From Microbacterium ginsengiterrae (GTDB lineage Bacteria > Actinomycetota > Actinomycetes > Actinomycetales > Microbacteriaceae): a stretch of 64,000 bases of DNA. This document shows, piece after piece, positions 25,614 to 34,507 of this stretch. The DNA is taken from the NCBI RefSeq assembly GCF_014205075.1, contig NZ_JACHMU010000001.1, forward strand, positions 1,364,001 to 1,428,000, given 5' to 3'. A program made the position numbers and the translations under genes. The notes under the pieces are model-generated. The model was given only the letters and a program-made list of their open reading frames with translations. It was not told where the DNA came from and made no database searches. Position 1 is the stretch's first letter, and every line of letters begins with the position of its first letter.

Positions 25614-26296
25614 CACATCCTCTTCCCGCCGTCCTCGCATCGCTCGCCGGCGGCCTCGTCGTCTCCGTGCAGGCGAACGACGGAACGCCGGTGCGCGACG
25701 TCGCGGTCATCGCCGCGCTCGCCGAGTCGGCTCTGCTCGGTGGTGCACGCGCGCTACGACTGAACGGGCCGGAGGACGTGCGCCGCGTTCGGGCGGTCAC
25801 CGACGTTCCGATCATCGGCCTGCACAAGGTGCACAACGGCACCCGCAACATCATCACTCCCGAGGTCGGCCTGGCCGTCAGCCTCGCGGAAGCCGGTGCG
25901 GACATCATCGCGGTGGATGCCACGGCTGAACATCTCGGGACGGACTTCGGGCTGCTGGGGGAGATCGTCGCCGCCACAGGCCGACCGGTGATGGCAGACG
26001 TCTCGACCCTCGACGACGGCCTGCGGGCGCGGGACAACGGCGCATCCATCGTCGGAACGACCCTGTCGGGCTACACCCCCGAGTCCCGCCGCGGTGAGGA
26101 GCCCGATGTGCAGCTCATCGCCGAACTCGTCGGCGCAGGCATCCCCACCATCGCCGAAGGCCGCTACCGGACGCCGGAGCAGGTCGCGGCGGCGTTCGAT
26201 GCGGGTGCGTTCGCGGTCGTGGTGGGCGGCGCCATCACGGACCCGATCGCGATCACCCGACGATTCGTCGACGTCACCCCCGGCGCACGCGAATGA
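25610..26296 (+). CDS. nanE: N-acetylmannosamine-6-phosphate 2-epimerase
   Basis: 228 residues from ATG 25610, overlapping the permease stop. TIM-barrel epimerase motifs of NanE are present in order: GGLVVSVQA, IIGLHKVHNGT (catalytic lysine region), DIIAVDATAEH, MADVSTLDDGLRA, GTTLSGYT and PTIAEGRYRTPEQV. It converts ManNAc-6-P to GlcNAc-6-P. It is followed by the ROK kinase through another ATGA overlap; kinase then epimerase is the standard order of reactions. No sialic acid lyase (nanA), nagA or nagB lies in the window. Confidence 0.9.
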   Translation: MTHPLPAVLASLAGGLVVSVQANDGTPVRDVAVIAALAESALLGGARALRLNGPEDVRRVRAVTDVPIIGLHKVHNGTRNIITPEVGLAVSLAEAGADIIAVDATAEHLGTDFGLLGEIVAATGRPVMADVSTLDDGLRARDNGASIVGTTLSGYTPESRRGEEPDVQLIAELVGAGIPTIAEGRYRTPEQVAAAFDAGAFAVVVGGAITDPIAITRRFVDVTPGARE

Positions 26297-27207
26297 TCGT
26301 CGGAGTCGACATCGGCGGCACGAAGATCGCCGCCGCGGTGTTCGCCCAGGGCGACGGCGGTCGACTGCGCATGGCCTCGCCGACCCGTGTCGTGCCCACT
26401 CCGGCGACGGCCGGTGGCGCCGCCGTCGTCCGTGCGGTGGCCGAGCTCGTCTCGGGCTTCGGTGATGCGGATGCCGTCACGGCTGTCGGCGTGGGGACGG
26501 CCGGAGTCGTCGGTTCCGACGGCGCGATCGCATCGTCGACGGATGCGATCACCGGTTGGGCCGGGCTGCCGCTGCGCGCGGCCCTTGAGGATGCCGTCGG
26601 CATCGAGGTCTCGGTGCTCAACGACGTGCATGCCGCGGCTGTCGCCGAAGCCGCTCAGGGAGCGGGTGCCGGGTCCCGCGACGTGCTGATGGTGACGGTC
26701 GGAACCGGGATCGGGGGCGCGGTCGTATTCGACGAGATCCTGCGCCGGGGCGAGACGGGCACCGCCGGCTCTCTCGGCCATGTCGAGGTGTCGATGCGGG
26801 ATGCCCTGGCAGACCGTCGATGCCCGTGCGGCGGTCGCGGACATGTGGAGGCGGTGGCATCCGGCCCGGCGATGGAGCAGACGTATCTCGAGCGGACGGG
26901 CGCGCGACGCGGCCTGCGTGACATCGCCGAGGCAGCCGCGCACGGTGACGCGGTCGCCGTCGAGGTGATCGAGGAAGGCGCTCGCCTGCTCGGCAGGGCG
27001 CTGGCGTCGGCCAACGCCCTGCTCGACGTCGGGACGATCGTGATCGGCGGCGGGGTCGCCGAGATCGGCGAGCGTTACCTCGGCGCGGTCGCGGAGAGTT
27101 ATCGGGATGCCGCGATGCCAGGGCCGGCCCGTGCGCGGATCGTGGCCGCGGCACTGGGTGTGAATGCCACACTGACGGGCGCGGCGATCACCGCGGCCCA
27201 GCGCTGA
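26293..27207 (+). CDS. nanK: ROK-family kinase, probable N-acetylmannosamine kinase
   Basis: 304 residues starting MIVGVDIGGTKIAAAVF (DxGGT phosphate motif). VGTGIGGAVVF and LNDVHAAAVAEA fit the ROK active site. The zinc motif reads CPCGGRGHVE, where most ROK proteins have a third cysteine (CxCGxxGC); a histidine stands in that place and may still bind zinc. Adjacent nanE makes ManNAc the likely substrate, giving ManNAc-6-P. Last gene of the operon; about 110 bases follow before the next gene. Confidence 0.85.
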   Translation: MIVGVDIGGTKIAAAVFAQGDGGRLRMASPTRVVPTPATAGGAAVVRAVAELVSGFGDADAVTAVGVGTAGVVGSDGAIASSTDAITGWAGLPLRAALEDAVGIEVSVLNDVHAAAVAEAAQGAGAGSRDVLMVTVGTGIGGAVVFDEILRRGETGTAGSLGHVEVSMRDALADRRCPCGGRGHVEAVASGPAMEQTYLERTGARRGLRDIAEAAAHGDAVAVEVIEEGARLLGRALASANALLDVGTIVIGGGVAEIGERYLGAVAESYRDAAMPGPARARIVAAALGVNATLTGAAITAAQR

Positions 27208-27319
27208 CACCCCGCTACTGCTCCCGCCACTACTCCTCGGGCTTCCACCGCAGCAGGTCACCGGACTCTGCCCCGCCCACTCCTTGTCTCCCGCCGCGCC
27301 GCTCCGGCATGGTGGAGGC

Positions 27320-27985
27320 ATGGCTCTCGCTCTCGTCACCGGCGCCGCCCGCGCCAACAGCATCGCGGCGGAGATCGTGCCGCGCCTCATCGTGGACGGC
27401 TGGGATGTCGTCACCAGCGACCTCGCGGATGTCGACTACCCCTGCGACCTGTCCTCCCCGACCGCTCCGGACGATCTCATGGATGCCGTCACGGCGGACC
27501 ACGGGCCGGTGAGCGCGCTCGTGCTCAGTCACGCGCACGACGTCGAGTCCGGCATCCTCACGACGACAGCGGCGAGCTTCGATGCGCACGTCGCCGTCAA
27601 CGCACGAGCGAGCCTGCTGCTCATCGCGGCGTTCGCGCGACAGATCCCGCCGACCGGCGGCGCGATCGTCGCCCTCACGAGCGATCACACGACGGGGAAC
27701 CTGCCCTACGGGGCATCCAAGGGCGCGCTCGATCGCATCGTGATCTCCGCGGCGCGCGAGCTCGGACCGATCGGCATCTCGGCGAACGTCGTCAACCCCG
27801 GCCCCATCGACACCGGATGGATGGGCGACGACCTGCCCGCCGCGCTCGTGCCGGCGCATCCGCTCGGCCGACTCGGCACCCCTGCCGACATCGCCGCCGT
27901 CGTCTCGTTCCTCATCTCCGACGAGGGGCGCTGGGTGTCGGGGCAGCTGCTCAACGTCGACGGAGGGTTCTCGGCGCGGTTCTAG
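27320..27985 (+). CDS. short-chain dehydrogenase (SDR)
   Basis: 221 residues from ATG 27320, with GGAGG very close upstream. It begins MALALVTGAARANSIAAEI; the glycine-rich motif is degenerate (TGAARANS in place of TGxxxGIG), while the catalytic tyrosine-lysine pair is normal (YGASKGALDR) and the C-terminus ends VDGGFSARF. Substrate unknown. It converges with, and overlaps by 35 bases, the MFS transporter gene on the other strand, so the 3' ends share sequence. Confidence 0.82.
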   Translation: MALALVTGAARANSIAAEIVPRLIVDGWDVVTSDLADVDYPCDLSSPTAPDDLMDAVTADHGPVSALVLSHAHDVESGILTTTAASFDAHVAVNARASLLLIAAFARQIPPTGGAIVALTSDHTTGNLPYGASKGALDRIVISAARELGPIGISANVVNPGPIDTGWMGDDLPAALVPAHPLGRLGTPADIAAVVSFLISDEGRWVSGQLLNVDGGFSARF

Positions 27986-29120
27986 CGACCAGTCGTCGCC
28001 CCGCCGGCGCCGCCACGGCGAACACGACCGTGAGCGCTGCGATCCCGAGCATCGCACCGCGAAGCCCGACGAGTCCGGCGAGCAGTCCGACGTAGACCGG
28101 CCCGACGACGAAGCCGAGGTACGCCGTCGTGCCGACCGCCGAGGTCGCCCGGCCGCGTCGGTCGTCCGCGACTCCTCGGAGCGCCGTGCTGAGCAGCGTG
28201 GGGAACAGCACCGACGTGCCGATCGCTGCGAGCGTCACCCCGCACAGAGCGACGAGGATGCCGGGAGCCACTGCGACGACGACGGCACCGGCGGACGCGA
28301 CCACCCCACCGACGATGAGCAGCACAGACTCGGGGATGCGGGTGGATGCTCCGACCGCGAAGCGCGTCACAGCCGCGGCAGCGGCGAAGGTCGCCGGCGC
28401 GAGGGAGGCGACGCCGACGCCTGCCTGCAGCTCGTCCTCGAGGAGGATCGCCCCCCAACTCTGATGACCGTTCTCCGCCGCGAACCCGAGCGCACCGATG
28501 AGCCCGACGACGACGAACGGCCAGAACCGTGCGAGCGTTCGTGCGGAAGGCGCGGTGACCGCGGCGGGGGCGGTGACCGGCCGCCCGTTGCTGCGGATCA
28601 ACACCGTCGCGCCTGCGACACCGATGAGCGCACCGGCGGCCGCGAAGACGGCGACCGCTTCCTGCCCGCTCGCGCGCAGCGCACCGGCGCCGAGGCTGCC
28701 GACGACGACGAACGACGAGAAGACGCCGTGGCTCACGGTGATGACCCGTCGACCGCTTCTCGCCTCGCCGAGCGCCGCGAGCGCGTTGGCCGAGACATCG
28801 GAGGCGCCCGAGGCCGCCCCGACCAGCAGCATCCCGACCGAGATCGAGACCGGATCCCTCGCCCACCAGGAGAGCAGGATGCCGGCGGCCCCGAGCGCGA
28901 GGAGGAACAGGCCGGCCACCCGCACGCCAAAGCGGTCGACGGCCCTGCCGGTGAAGAGCATGGCGGGGAGGGCGCCGGCCCCGACACAGAGGAGCGCGGT
29001 GCCGAGCTGCGCCTCGGTCAGACCTGCTGCGTCGCGGAGGGCGGGGAGTGACGCTCCCCACGCGCCCCAGAAGATCCCGAAGGCGGCGAATGCGACATGT
29101 GGTCCGAGTCGGAAACGCAT
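27951..29120 (-). CDS. MFS transporter
   Basis: 389 residues, about 12 membrane segments, with the inter-helix 2-3 motif GRAVDRFGVRVAG typical of the major facilitator superfamily and the segment VSHGVFSSFVVVGSLGAGAL. I start at ATG 29120 rather than 29138 because the earlier codon lies inside the palindrome 29122-29137, and a TATCGT box lies exactly 7 bases before 29120. It is divergent from a LacI-type regulator that probably controls it. The cargo (sugar or small amphiphile) cannot be told. Confidence 0.85.
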   Translation of the reverse strand: MRFRLGPHVAFAAFGIFWGAWGASLPALRDAAGLTEAQLGTALLCVGAGALPAMLFTGRAVDRFGVRVAGLFLLALGAAGILLSWWARDPVSISVGMLLVGAASGASDVSANALAALGEARSGRRVITVSHGVFSSFVVVGSLGAGALRASGQEAVAVFAAAGALIGVAGATVLIRSNGRPVTAPAAVTAPSARTLARFWPFVVVGLIGALGFAAENGHQSWGAILLEDELQAGVGVASLAPATFAAAAAVTRFAVGASTRIPESVLLIVGGVVASAGAVVVAVAPGILVALCGVTLAAIGTSVLFPTLLSTALRGVADDRRGRATSAVGTTAYLGFVVGPVYVGLLAGLVGLRGAMLGIAALTVVFAVAAPAGRRLVARTAPRTLRRR

Positions 29121-29121
29121 C

Positions 29122-29145
29122 TGTGTAACGATACACATCTAGACT
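29122..29145. promoter_or_regulatory. divergent promoters and operator between MFS and LacI genes
   Basis: TGTGTAACGATACACA (29122-29137) has perfect six-base arms. On the minus strand TATCGT (29128-29133) is 7 bases before the MFS ATG; on the plus strand TAGACT (29140-29145) is 6 bases before the LacI GTG. Both genes appear leaderless, with the operator across the start sites. Confidence 0.65.
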
Positions 29146-29151
29146 GGCGAT

Positions 29152-30162
29152 GTGAACAGTAAGCGGGTGACGATGCGTGACGTCGCGGCGGAGGCCGGCG
29201 TCGCCCCGATGACCGTCAGCTACACGTACACCCGCCCCACCCGTGTCGCCGCGGCCACCCGCGATCGGGTCCTCGCCGCGGCCGCCCGCCTCGGATACGC
29301 GGGGCCCGATCCCGTGGCGAGATCGTTGCGCAACGGGGCGACGCGTAACCTCGGCGTGATCCTCGGAGAGCGGCTGAACTACGCCTTCGAGGACCCGCAG
29401 GCCGCGCGCTTCCTCGCCGGCGTCTCGCAGGTCTGCGTCGACAACCGCCTCGGTCTCGTGCTCATCCCCAGCACCGGCGACGCCGACGATGCCGAACGCG
29501 TGCGCGAGGCGGCGGTCGACGGGTTCGTGCTCTGGACGACGGACGCAGCGGACCCGGTCCTCGACGCCGTGGTCGCCACCGGCCGACCGGCCGCGATCCA
29601 GGGCGGGCCCGATGTCGACGGCATCCAGGTCGTCGCCGCGGATGACCGCGAGGCGGCACGGGCCGTCGCCGGGCACATGCTCGCCGGCGCCGTGTCACCG
29701 CTGATCCTGTCGCATCCGTTCGATCGCGAGCGATGGACCGGGCTCACCCGCGGCCCGAGCACGGACGTGGCCTTCCCCGTCACTCGGGAGCGCCTCGCGG
29801 GATTCCGGGATGCCGTCGAGCAGACCGGCGGCGACTGGGCGGAGACCCCCGTGGCCGTCGCCGCCCGCAACACCCGCGAGGACGGCAGGCGCACGACCGA
29901 GGCGGCGCTCTCGGGCTTCGACGCCGACGAGCAACCGGATGTCGTCATCGCGATGAGCGATCAGCTCGCCGCGGGAGCACGGGATGCGCAGGGCGCGGGC
30001 GTGCGGATCAGCGGGTGGGATGACAGCGAGACCGCGCAGGCGCTCGGGTTCTCCAGCATCCGCCAGTCGCTCTACGACCAGGGCGTGGCGTGCGCGTCCA
30101 TCGCCGCGGGCCTGATGACGACGGTCGGGGTGCCCGCCTGGTCGCTCGTGCAACGCGGATAG
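29152..30162 (+). CDS. LacI-family transcriptional regulator
   Basis: 336 residues from GTG 29152. HTH: VTMRDVAAEAGVAPMTVSYTYTRPTRVAAATRDRVLAAA (residues 4-42), then a ligand domain (ARSLRNGATRNLGVILGE; DVVIAMSDQLAAGARDA) and the final helix RQSLYDQGVACASIAAGL. The leaderless-type spacing of TAGACT supports this start. It should bind the palindrome 29122-29137 and control itself and the divergent MFS transporter. Confidence 0.9.
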   Translation: MNSKRVTMRDVAAEAGVAPMTVSYTYTRPTRVAAATRDRVLAAAARLGYAGPDPVARSLRNGATRNLGVILGERLNYAFEDPQAARFLAGVSQVCVDNRLGLVLIPSTGDADDAERVREAAVDGFVLWTTDAADPVLDAVVATGRPAAIQGGPDVDGIQVVAADDREAARAVAGHMLAGAVSPLILSHPFDRERWTGLTRGPSTDVAFPVTRERLAGFRDAVEQTGGDWAETPVAVAARNTREDGRRTTEAALSGFDADEQPDVVIAMSDQLAAGARDAQGAGVRISGWDDSETAQALGFSSIRQSLYDQGVACASIAAGLMTTVGVPAWSLVQRG

Positions 30163-30187
30163 GCGGCGCTGCTGCCGGCATCCTGTT

Positions 30188-30982
30188 TCATGCCCGTCGG
30201 AGGCGCAGCCCCAGGGCGACGAGGGCGAACACGATCACGGCGATCCCGTATCCGACGGTCACTGCCGTGAGCCCGACGAGTCCGACGAGTAGCCCGGCGG
30301 CCACAGCCGGGATGCCGAACGCGAGGTACGCCAGCACGTAGATGACCGCGAAGGTGTCCGCGCGCTCGGCGGCGGGGATGCGGGGTGCGAGCGACGCGAT
30401 GACACCGGAGAAGGTGGTGCCGAAGCCGGTCCCCGTCACGGCCGCCGCGACGAGGTAGAACGGCAGCGACGTCACGCCGAGGGCGATGAGGGAGAGCGCC
30501 GTTCCCGTGGCCAGGGCCGCGGTGCCGAACAGCACGGTCGCCCGCGGCTTCAGTCGGCGCAGCGTGAACGCGGCCAGCGCGCCGGAGCCGGCGAGCAGCG
30601 TGACCGCCAGCCCCTGCCAGAGGTGTGCGACGCCGCCGAGCTCGGTGCGGACGATCGTCGAGCCGAGCGACAGGAAGAGGCCACCGGTGGCCCACCCGGC
30701 GAGGATCGCGGGCGCCGAACGCCACAGGTCTCCGCGGATCGGCGCAGGGATGGCCAGGCGGAACCGCAGCGACTGCCATGCGCCGCTGCGCAGCGGCGCA
30801 GTCTCGGGGGCGAAGAAGAAGAGGACGGCGAGCACGATGTAGACGGTCGCCAGTGGGGCGAACACATCGAGCATCGGTTCGCCGGTCGCATCCAGGATGA
30901 GTCCGGAGGCGAGGGCGCCGGCGGCCAGGCCGATGCCGGGGCTCAGGGCGTTCCAGAGTCCGGCGATGCCGGGGCGTCCGGT
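30188..30982 (-). pseudogene. MFS transporter remnant, N-terminal half missing
   Basis: The frame from 30982 to 30188 encodes the middle and C-terminal half of an MFS permease. It begins inside what should be transmembrane helix 4 (GLWNALSPGIGLAAGALASGLIL) and has no ATG or GTG until MLDVF at 30874. A TAG stop lies directly upstream (30985-30983), and 10 bases further the divergent ArsR gene starts. An intact gene would need about 120 more codons plus a promoter. A deletion fused the remnant directly to the regulator region. Translation from 30874 could give a 228-residue fragment, unlikely to transport. Confidence 0.8.
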
Positions 30983-30992
30983 CTATCGAACC

Positions 30993-31310
30993 ATGCCAGG
31001 AGAGCTCCCGCACCCGGATCGGGAGGACATTCAACTCACCGAGGTCCTCTTCGCCCTCAGTGACCCCGATCGCCTGACGATCGCGCGACAGTTGCGCGGT
31101 GGACCACTCGACATGGCCGTCTGCCACACGACCGACCCCGACCTTCCCAAGTCGACGCGCTCGCATCTGATGAAGGTGCTCCGCGAGGCCGGGGTGATCC
31201 GCAACGACCCGAACGGCCGTCGCCGCACCCTCAGCCTTCGCGAAGACGACCTCGAGGCCCGGTTTCCCGGGTTGGTGGATGCCGTGCTCGGCGATCAGGG
31301 AGCGGTGTAG
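30993..31310 (+). CDS. ArsR-family HTH regulator
   Basis: 105 residues from ATG 30993 (MPGELPHPDREDIQLTEVLFALSDPDRLTIARQL in short blocks). The winged HTH follows: LPKSTRSHLMKVLREAGVIRNDPNGRRRTLSLREDDLEARFPG. Regulators of this kind usually sit divergent to an MFS pump, as here, but the pump is broken, so this regulator may have lost its local target. The last 16 bases overlap the 3' end of the convergent SDR gene. Confidence 0.82.
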   Translation: MPGELPHPDREDIQLTEVLFALSDPDRLTIARQLRGGPLDMAVCHTTDPDLPKSTRSHLMKVLREAGVIRNDPNGRRRTLSLREDDLEARFPGLVDAVLGDQGAV

Positions 31311-32047
31311 CCGCCGTCGACCAGGTGGTAGCTGCCCGTGATGAAGCTCGCGGCGTCACTGGCGAGGAAGGCCACGAGGTTCGCGACCTCGTCGGCTTTG
31401 CCGAGGCGGCCGATCGGATGCTTCGAGACGAGGAACTCCTTCGCCTCGGCATCCATCTGCGCGAGCAGGGGCGTGTCGATGAACCCGGGCCCGACGGAGT
31501 TCACGCGCACGCCCTGCGCGGAATACTCCAGCGCCGCCGACTTCGTCATGCCGACCACGCCGTGCTTGGCGGTGACGTAGGCGGGGGAGCCGGCGAACCC
31601 GACACTGCCGAGAATCGACGCGATGTTGACCACCGAGCCGCCGCCTGCGGCGAGGATCGCGGGGATCTGCGCCTTCATGTTGCGGAACACCGCGTTGAGG
31701 TTGAGGGCGATGACCTTGTCCCAGTCCGCGTCGTCGTACTCGGCGGTCGGTGCGGTCGCCCCTCCGATACCGGCGTTGTTCACGCCGATTCGCAGCGGAG
31801 CGAGGGTGCCCGCCAGTTCGACCGAAGACGCGATCCACGCGGCATCCGTCGCATCGCCCGGGGAGGCCTCGGCGACGCCGCCCGCGGAGCGGATCTCGTC
31901 GGTCACCGCCTGCGCGGCGTCGGGGTCGAGGTCGTTCACGACGACGGAGGCGCCGTTCTTCGCGAGGAGCAGCGCGACGGCCTTGCCGATCCCGCTGCCT
32001 GCTCCGGTGACGATCGCCGAACGGTCTGAGACATCGTACTGAGCCAT
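31295..32047 (-). CDS. short-chain dehydrogenase, FabG-like
   Basis: 250 residues, a full classical SDR: TGAGSGIGKAVA, NNAGIGGA, catalytic serine in NIASILGS, YVTAKHGV and the C-terminal HLVDGGYTAP. GGAAG precedes the ATG. It reduces or oxidises a carbonyl/hydroxyl substrate with NAD(P); the family does not fix which. It stands alone, tail-to-tail with the ArsR gene. No operator was recognised upstream. Confidence 0.88.
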   Translation of the reverse strand: MAQYDVSDRSAIVTGAGSGIGKAVALLLAKNGASVVVNDLDPDAAQAVTDEIRSAGGVAEASPGDATDAAWIASSVELAGTLAPLRIGVNNAGIGGATAPTAEYDDADWDKVIALNLNAVFRNMKAQIPAILAAGGGSVVNIASILGSVGFAGSPAYVTAKHGVVGMTKSAALEYSAQGVRVNSVGPGFIDTPLLAQMDAEAKEFLVSKHPIGRLGKADEVANLVAFLASDAASFITGSYHLVDGGYTAP

Positions 32048-32150
32048 GAGCTTCCAATCCGGGCGTCCCGGCGCCGGGAGCGCTTCCCGGTCGGTCCGTC
32101 CTCTTCGACCGTACGGCGCCTGCGGGCTGTGGCGGCGGGGGTTGACAGCC

Positions 32151-32516
32151 TCAGGCCTTGTCGTGGACCGTCACGCGGTACCCGTCGGGGTCGATGAACG
32201 TGAACGTGCGGCCGAAGGGTCCGTCGACCGGTGCGGTGGCGATCGGCACGCCGGATGCCACGAGCTCGTCATGCAGGGCTTGGCTGTCGGTTGCGTGGAG
32301 CCACAGGGCGACGCCGGCGCCGGGGTGATCGGTGGCGGCCACGTCGAACTCGGGAGATGCCGCGCGCACGGCGAACGCGATCGGCGTCGTCGCGAACACC
32401 ACGGCGCTCGGCGGACCGGCCTGTCTGGTCAGCCCGAGACGGGTCTCATAGAACTCCGCGGAGCGGGCGAGATCGCTCACCTGCAGCGAGATGAAGTCGG
32501 GTCCGGTGACGGTCAT
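32151..32516 (-). CDS. VOC-family (glyoxalase/bleomycin-resistance-like) protein
   Basis: 121 residues with GGAGGAATC before the ATG. The vicinal oxygen chelate pattern of two beta-alpha-beta-beta-beta units is visible: DFISLQVSDLARSAEFYETRLGL and GRTFTFIDPDGYRVTVHD. It is divergent from a MarR regulator with two operator palindromes in the 61-base gap, so a small reactive or antibiotic-like molecule may induce it. Exact substrate unknown. Confidence 0.87.
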   Translation of the reverse strand: MTVTGPDFISLQVSDLARSAEFYETRLGLTRQAGPPSAVVFATTPIAFAVRAASPEFDVAATDHPGAGVALWLHATDSQALHDELVASGVPIATAPVDGPFGRTFTFIDPDGYRVTVHDKA

Positions 32517-32534
32517 GATTCCTCCTTGATCTGA

Positions 32535-32552
32535 GTGTCAGATTCCTGACAC
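32535..32552. promoter_or_regulatory. MarR operator, copy 1
   Basis: GTGTCAG-ATTC-CTGACAC: perfect 7-base arms with a 4-base centre. Confidence 0.8.
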
Positions 32553-32561
32553 GTAAAGACT

Positions 32562-32579
32562 ATGTCAGACTACTGACAT
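32562..32579. promoter_or_regulatory. MarR operator, copy 2
   Basis: ATGTCAG-ACTA-CTGACAT has the same 7-4-7 layout, 27 bases from copy 1, and overlaps the first two bases of the marR start codon. Confidence 0.8.
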
Positions 32580-33030
32580 GAGCGCCAGTGGCATCGAACT
32601 CGAGACCTCGTTGGGATATCTCATCAAGGAGACGTCCAGTGCGCTTCGCGAGGCGATGGAGGCGGTCCTGCGACCGCTGGGGATGACGATCACTCATTAC
32701 TCATGCCTGGAACTCCTCGCGCAGCGCCCCGGATTGTCGAACTCGGAGCTCGCGCGCGGGACGTTCGTCACGCGTCAGTCGATGAACGTGCTGCTGCAGC
32801 GGCTCGAGCGGGAGGGCGTCGTCACGCGCCCGGATGCTGCGCCGTCGGGTCGCGCGCTCCCGACGAAGCTCACCGACCGGGGCAGGAGGCAACTGGCGGA
32901 GGCGAGTGCGGCGGTGCGGAGCGTGGAGGACGCGATGCTCAGCGGGCTCTCGAGTGAGGCGCGGGGGGAGTTGCGGGAGCATCTGCGAAGTTGTGTGGCG
33001 GCGCTGCGTGAGGCCGCGCCTCGTATATAG
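32578..33030 (+). CDS. MarR-family transcriptional regulator
   Basis: 150 residues. Winged HTH: HYSCLELLAQRPGLSNSELARGTFVTRQSMNVLLQRLEREGVVTR (about residues 40-85), with the MarR wing RALPTKLTDRGRRQL. There is no ribosome binding site; the second operator touches the ATG, so the message is probably leaderless and directly autorepressed. The divergent VOC gene is the evident partner target. Confidence 0.88.
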   Translation: MSASGIELETSLGYLIKETSSALREAMEAVLRPLGMTITHYSCLELLAQRPGLSNSELARGTFVTRQSMNVLLQRLEREGVVTRPDAAPSGRALPTKLTDRGRRQLAEASAAVRSVEDAMLSGLSSEARGELREHLRSCVAALREAAPRI

Positions 33031-33131
33031 CTTCGAATTTGGTGAGGTCCACACGATCCGCTCGCCTCGTTTCATATCGGCGATCTCGCGTCTGTTCGTA
33101 TTTTTCTTCGAAGAATGTCGGAGGCCCTCGG

Positions 33132-33137
33132 TAGTCT
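33132..33137 (+). promoter_or_regulatory. -10 box (TAGTCT) of a leaderless promoter
   Basis: TAGTCT ends 6 bases before ATG 33144; a GTG at 33138 would abut it. Confidence 0.45.
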
Positions 33138-33143
33138 GTGAGC

Positions 33144-34487
33144 ATGTCGAAGTTGACCGCGTTGCACGAGGCGATGACCCGCCTCGATGAGGCGTGGGCG
33201 GGAGTCGACGACCCGAACGATCTTTCGCGGGAGCAACTCGTCGCAGTCAGTGAGCGCATCGCGCTCGTACAGAGACGGCTGGATGCCGTGCACGTCGAGG
33301 TGGCCGCGGGCGTGGCCAGGGAGTCCCGGCCGGAGCTCGGAGCTGAGAGCCTCGCGAAGCAGCACGGCTTCCGGAACCCCGCCACGATGCTGGCCGCGAC
33401 GATGGGGGTCTCGACGGGGGATGCGCGCCGCCTCATCGCGGTCGGCGAGGGCGTCGAGCCGCGCCGCGACCTCATCGGGGCGCGGCTGCCGGCGAAGTAT
33501 CCCGTCATCCGTAGCTCGCTCGAGGCGGGGAGGCTCAGTGCGCAGGCAGCGGCGATGATCATCGCCCTCCTCGACCGGTGCCGCATCGCGGCGGGTGCGG
33601 AGCGGATCGCCGAGGGTGAGCGTGTGCTGGCCGACTCCGCCGTCGGGCTCGGGCTCGACGAGGTGCGCAAGCTCATCACGCGGGCGGAGGCGTGGCTCGA
33701 CCCCGACGGCGTCGAACCGCGTGATGAGGAGCTGCGGTCCCAGCGAACCGTGACGATCTTCGAGCGCGGCGGCATGATCCATCTCAACGCGAAGCTCGAC
33801 GCCGAATCGGGTGCGCCGGTGGTCGCCGCTTTGCGCGGCTACGTGACGGCAGCGTTCGCGGCGCGCAAGGATGCGGTCGATCCCGATGCTCCGGATGCCG
33901 ACCGCCGCACGGTCCCCATGATCCAGGCGGATGCGCTGAGCATGTTCTGCGCGCACGCGCTTGGCTGCACGGCGAAGGGTCTGCCGCTCGCCGGTGCGAC
34001 CGTCGTCGTCCGCATGAACCTCGAAGACTTGCAGGCCGGTACGGGTTCCGCCCTCATCGACGGCGTCGACCAACCGGTCGGGGCCGGTGTCGTCCGGCGG
34101 ATGGCCGCCGGAGGCGGAGTGATCCCCTGCGTCCTCGGCGGGGGCAGCGAGATCCTCGACTGGGGTCGCGAGAAGCGGCTGTTCACGCGGGCGCAGCGCC
34201 TGGCTCTGGTCGAACGCGACGGAGGGTGCGCGATGTGCGGACTCCCACCCGAGATGACCAGGGCTCATCACATCCGTTGGTGGCAGCGACATCGCGGCAA
34301 GACCGACCTCTCCAACGGAGTGCTGCTGTGCGAGACGTGTCACCATCGCATTCACGACAACGGATGGGATATCCGGATCGACGGCGCAGGAGTGGGAGCG
34401 AGGGTCTGGTTCATCCCACCGCCGTACGTTGACCGAGACCGCACTCCGAGGCTGGGCGGCAGGGCACGCTTCGACATCGCGGCATGA
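33144..34487 (+). CDS. DUF222 / 13E12-repeat protein with HNH endonuclease domain
   Basis: 447 residues from ATG 33144. The large N-terminal DUF222 domain (about 10-290, for example LVAVSERIALVQRRLDAVHVEVAAGV) is followed by a C-terminal HNH nuclease: CAMCGLPPEM, AHHIRWW, LLCETCHHRIHDNGW (about residues 365-405), with CxxC zinc knuckles and the HH catalytic pair. These genes are common and multi-copy in actinobacteria; a role in mobile-element biology has been proposed but not settled. The start fits a TAGTCT leaderless box. Confidence 0.9.
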   Translation: MSKLTALHEAMTRLDEAWAGVDDPNDLSREQLVAVSERIALVQRRLDAVHVEVAAGVARESRPELGAESLAKQHGFRNPATMLAATMGVSTGDARRLIAVGEGVEPRRDLIGARLPAKYPVIRSSLEAGRLSAQAAAMIIALLDRCRIAAGAERIAEGERVLADSAVGLGLDEVRKLITRAEAWLDPDGVEPRDEELRSQRTVTIFERGGMIHLNAKLDAESGAPVVAALRGYVTAAFAARKDAVDPDAPDADRRTVPMIQADALSMFCAHALGCTAKGLPLAGATVVVRMNLEDLQAGTGSALIDGVDQPVGAGVVRRMAAGGGVIPCVLGGGSEILDWGREKRLFTRAQRLALVERDGGCAMCGLPPEMTRAHHIRWWQRHRGKTDLSNGVLLCETCHHRIHDNGWDIRIDGAGVGARVWFIPPPYVDRDRTPRLGGRARFDIAA

Positions 34488-34507
34488 GGCGTTGCGGAGG
34501 TGTGCGC

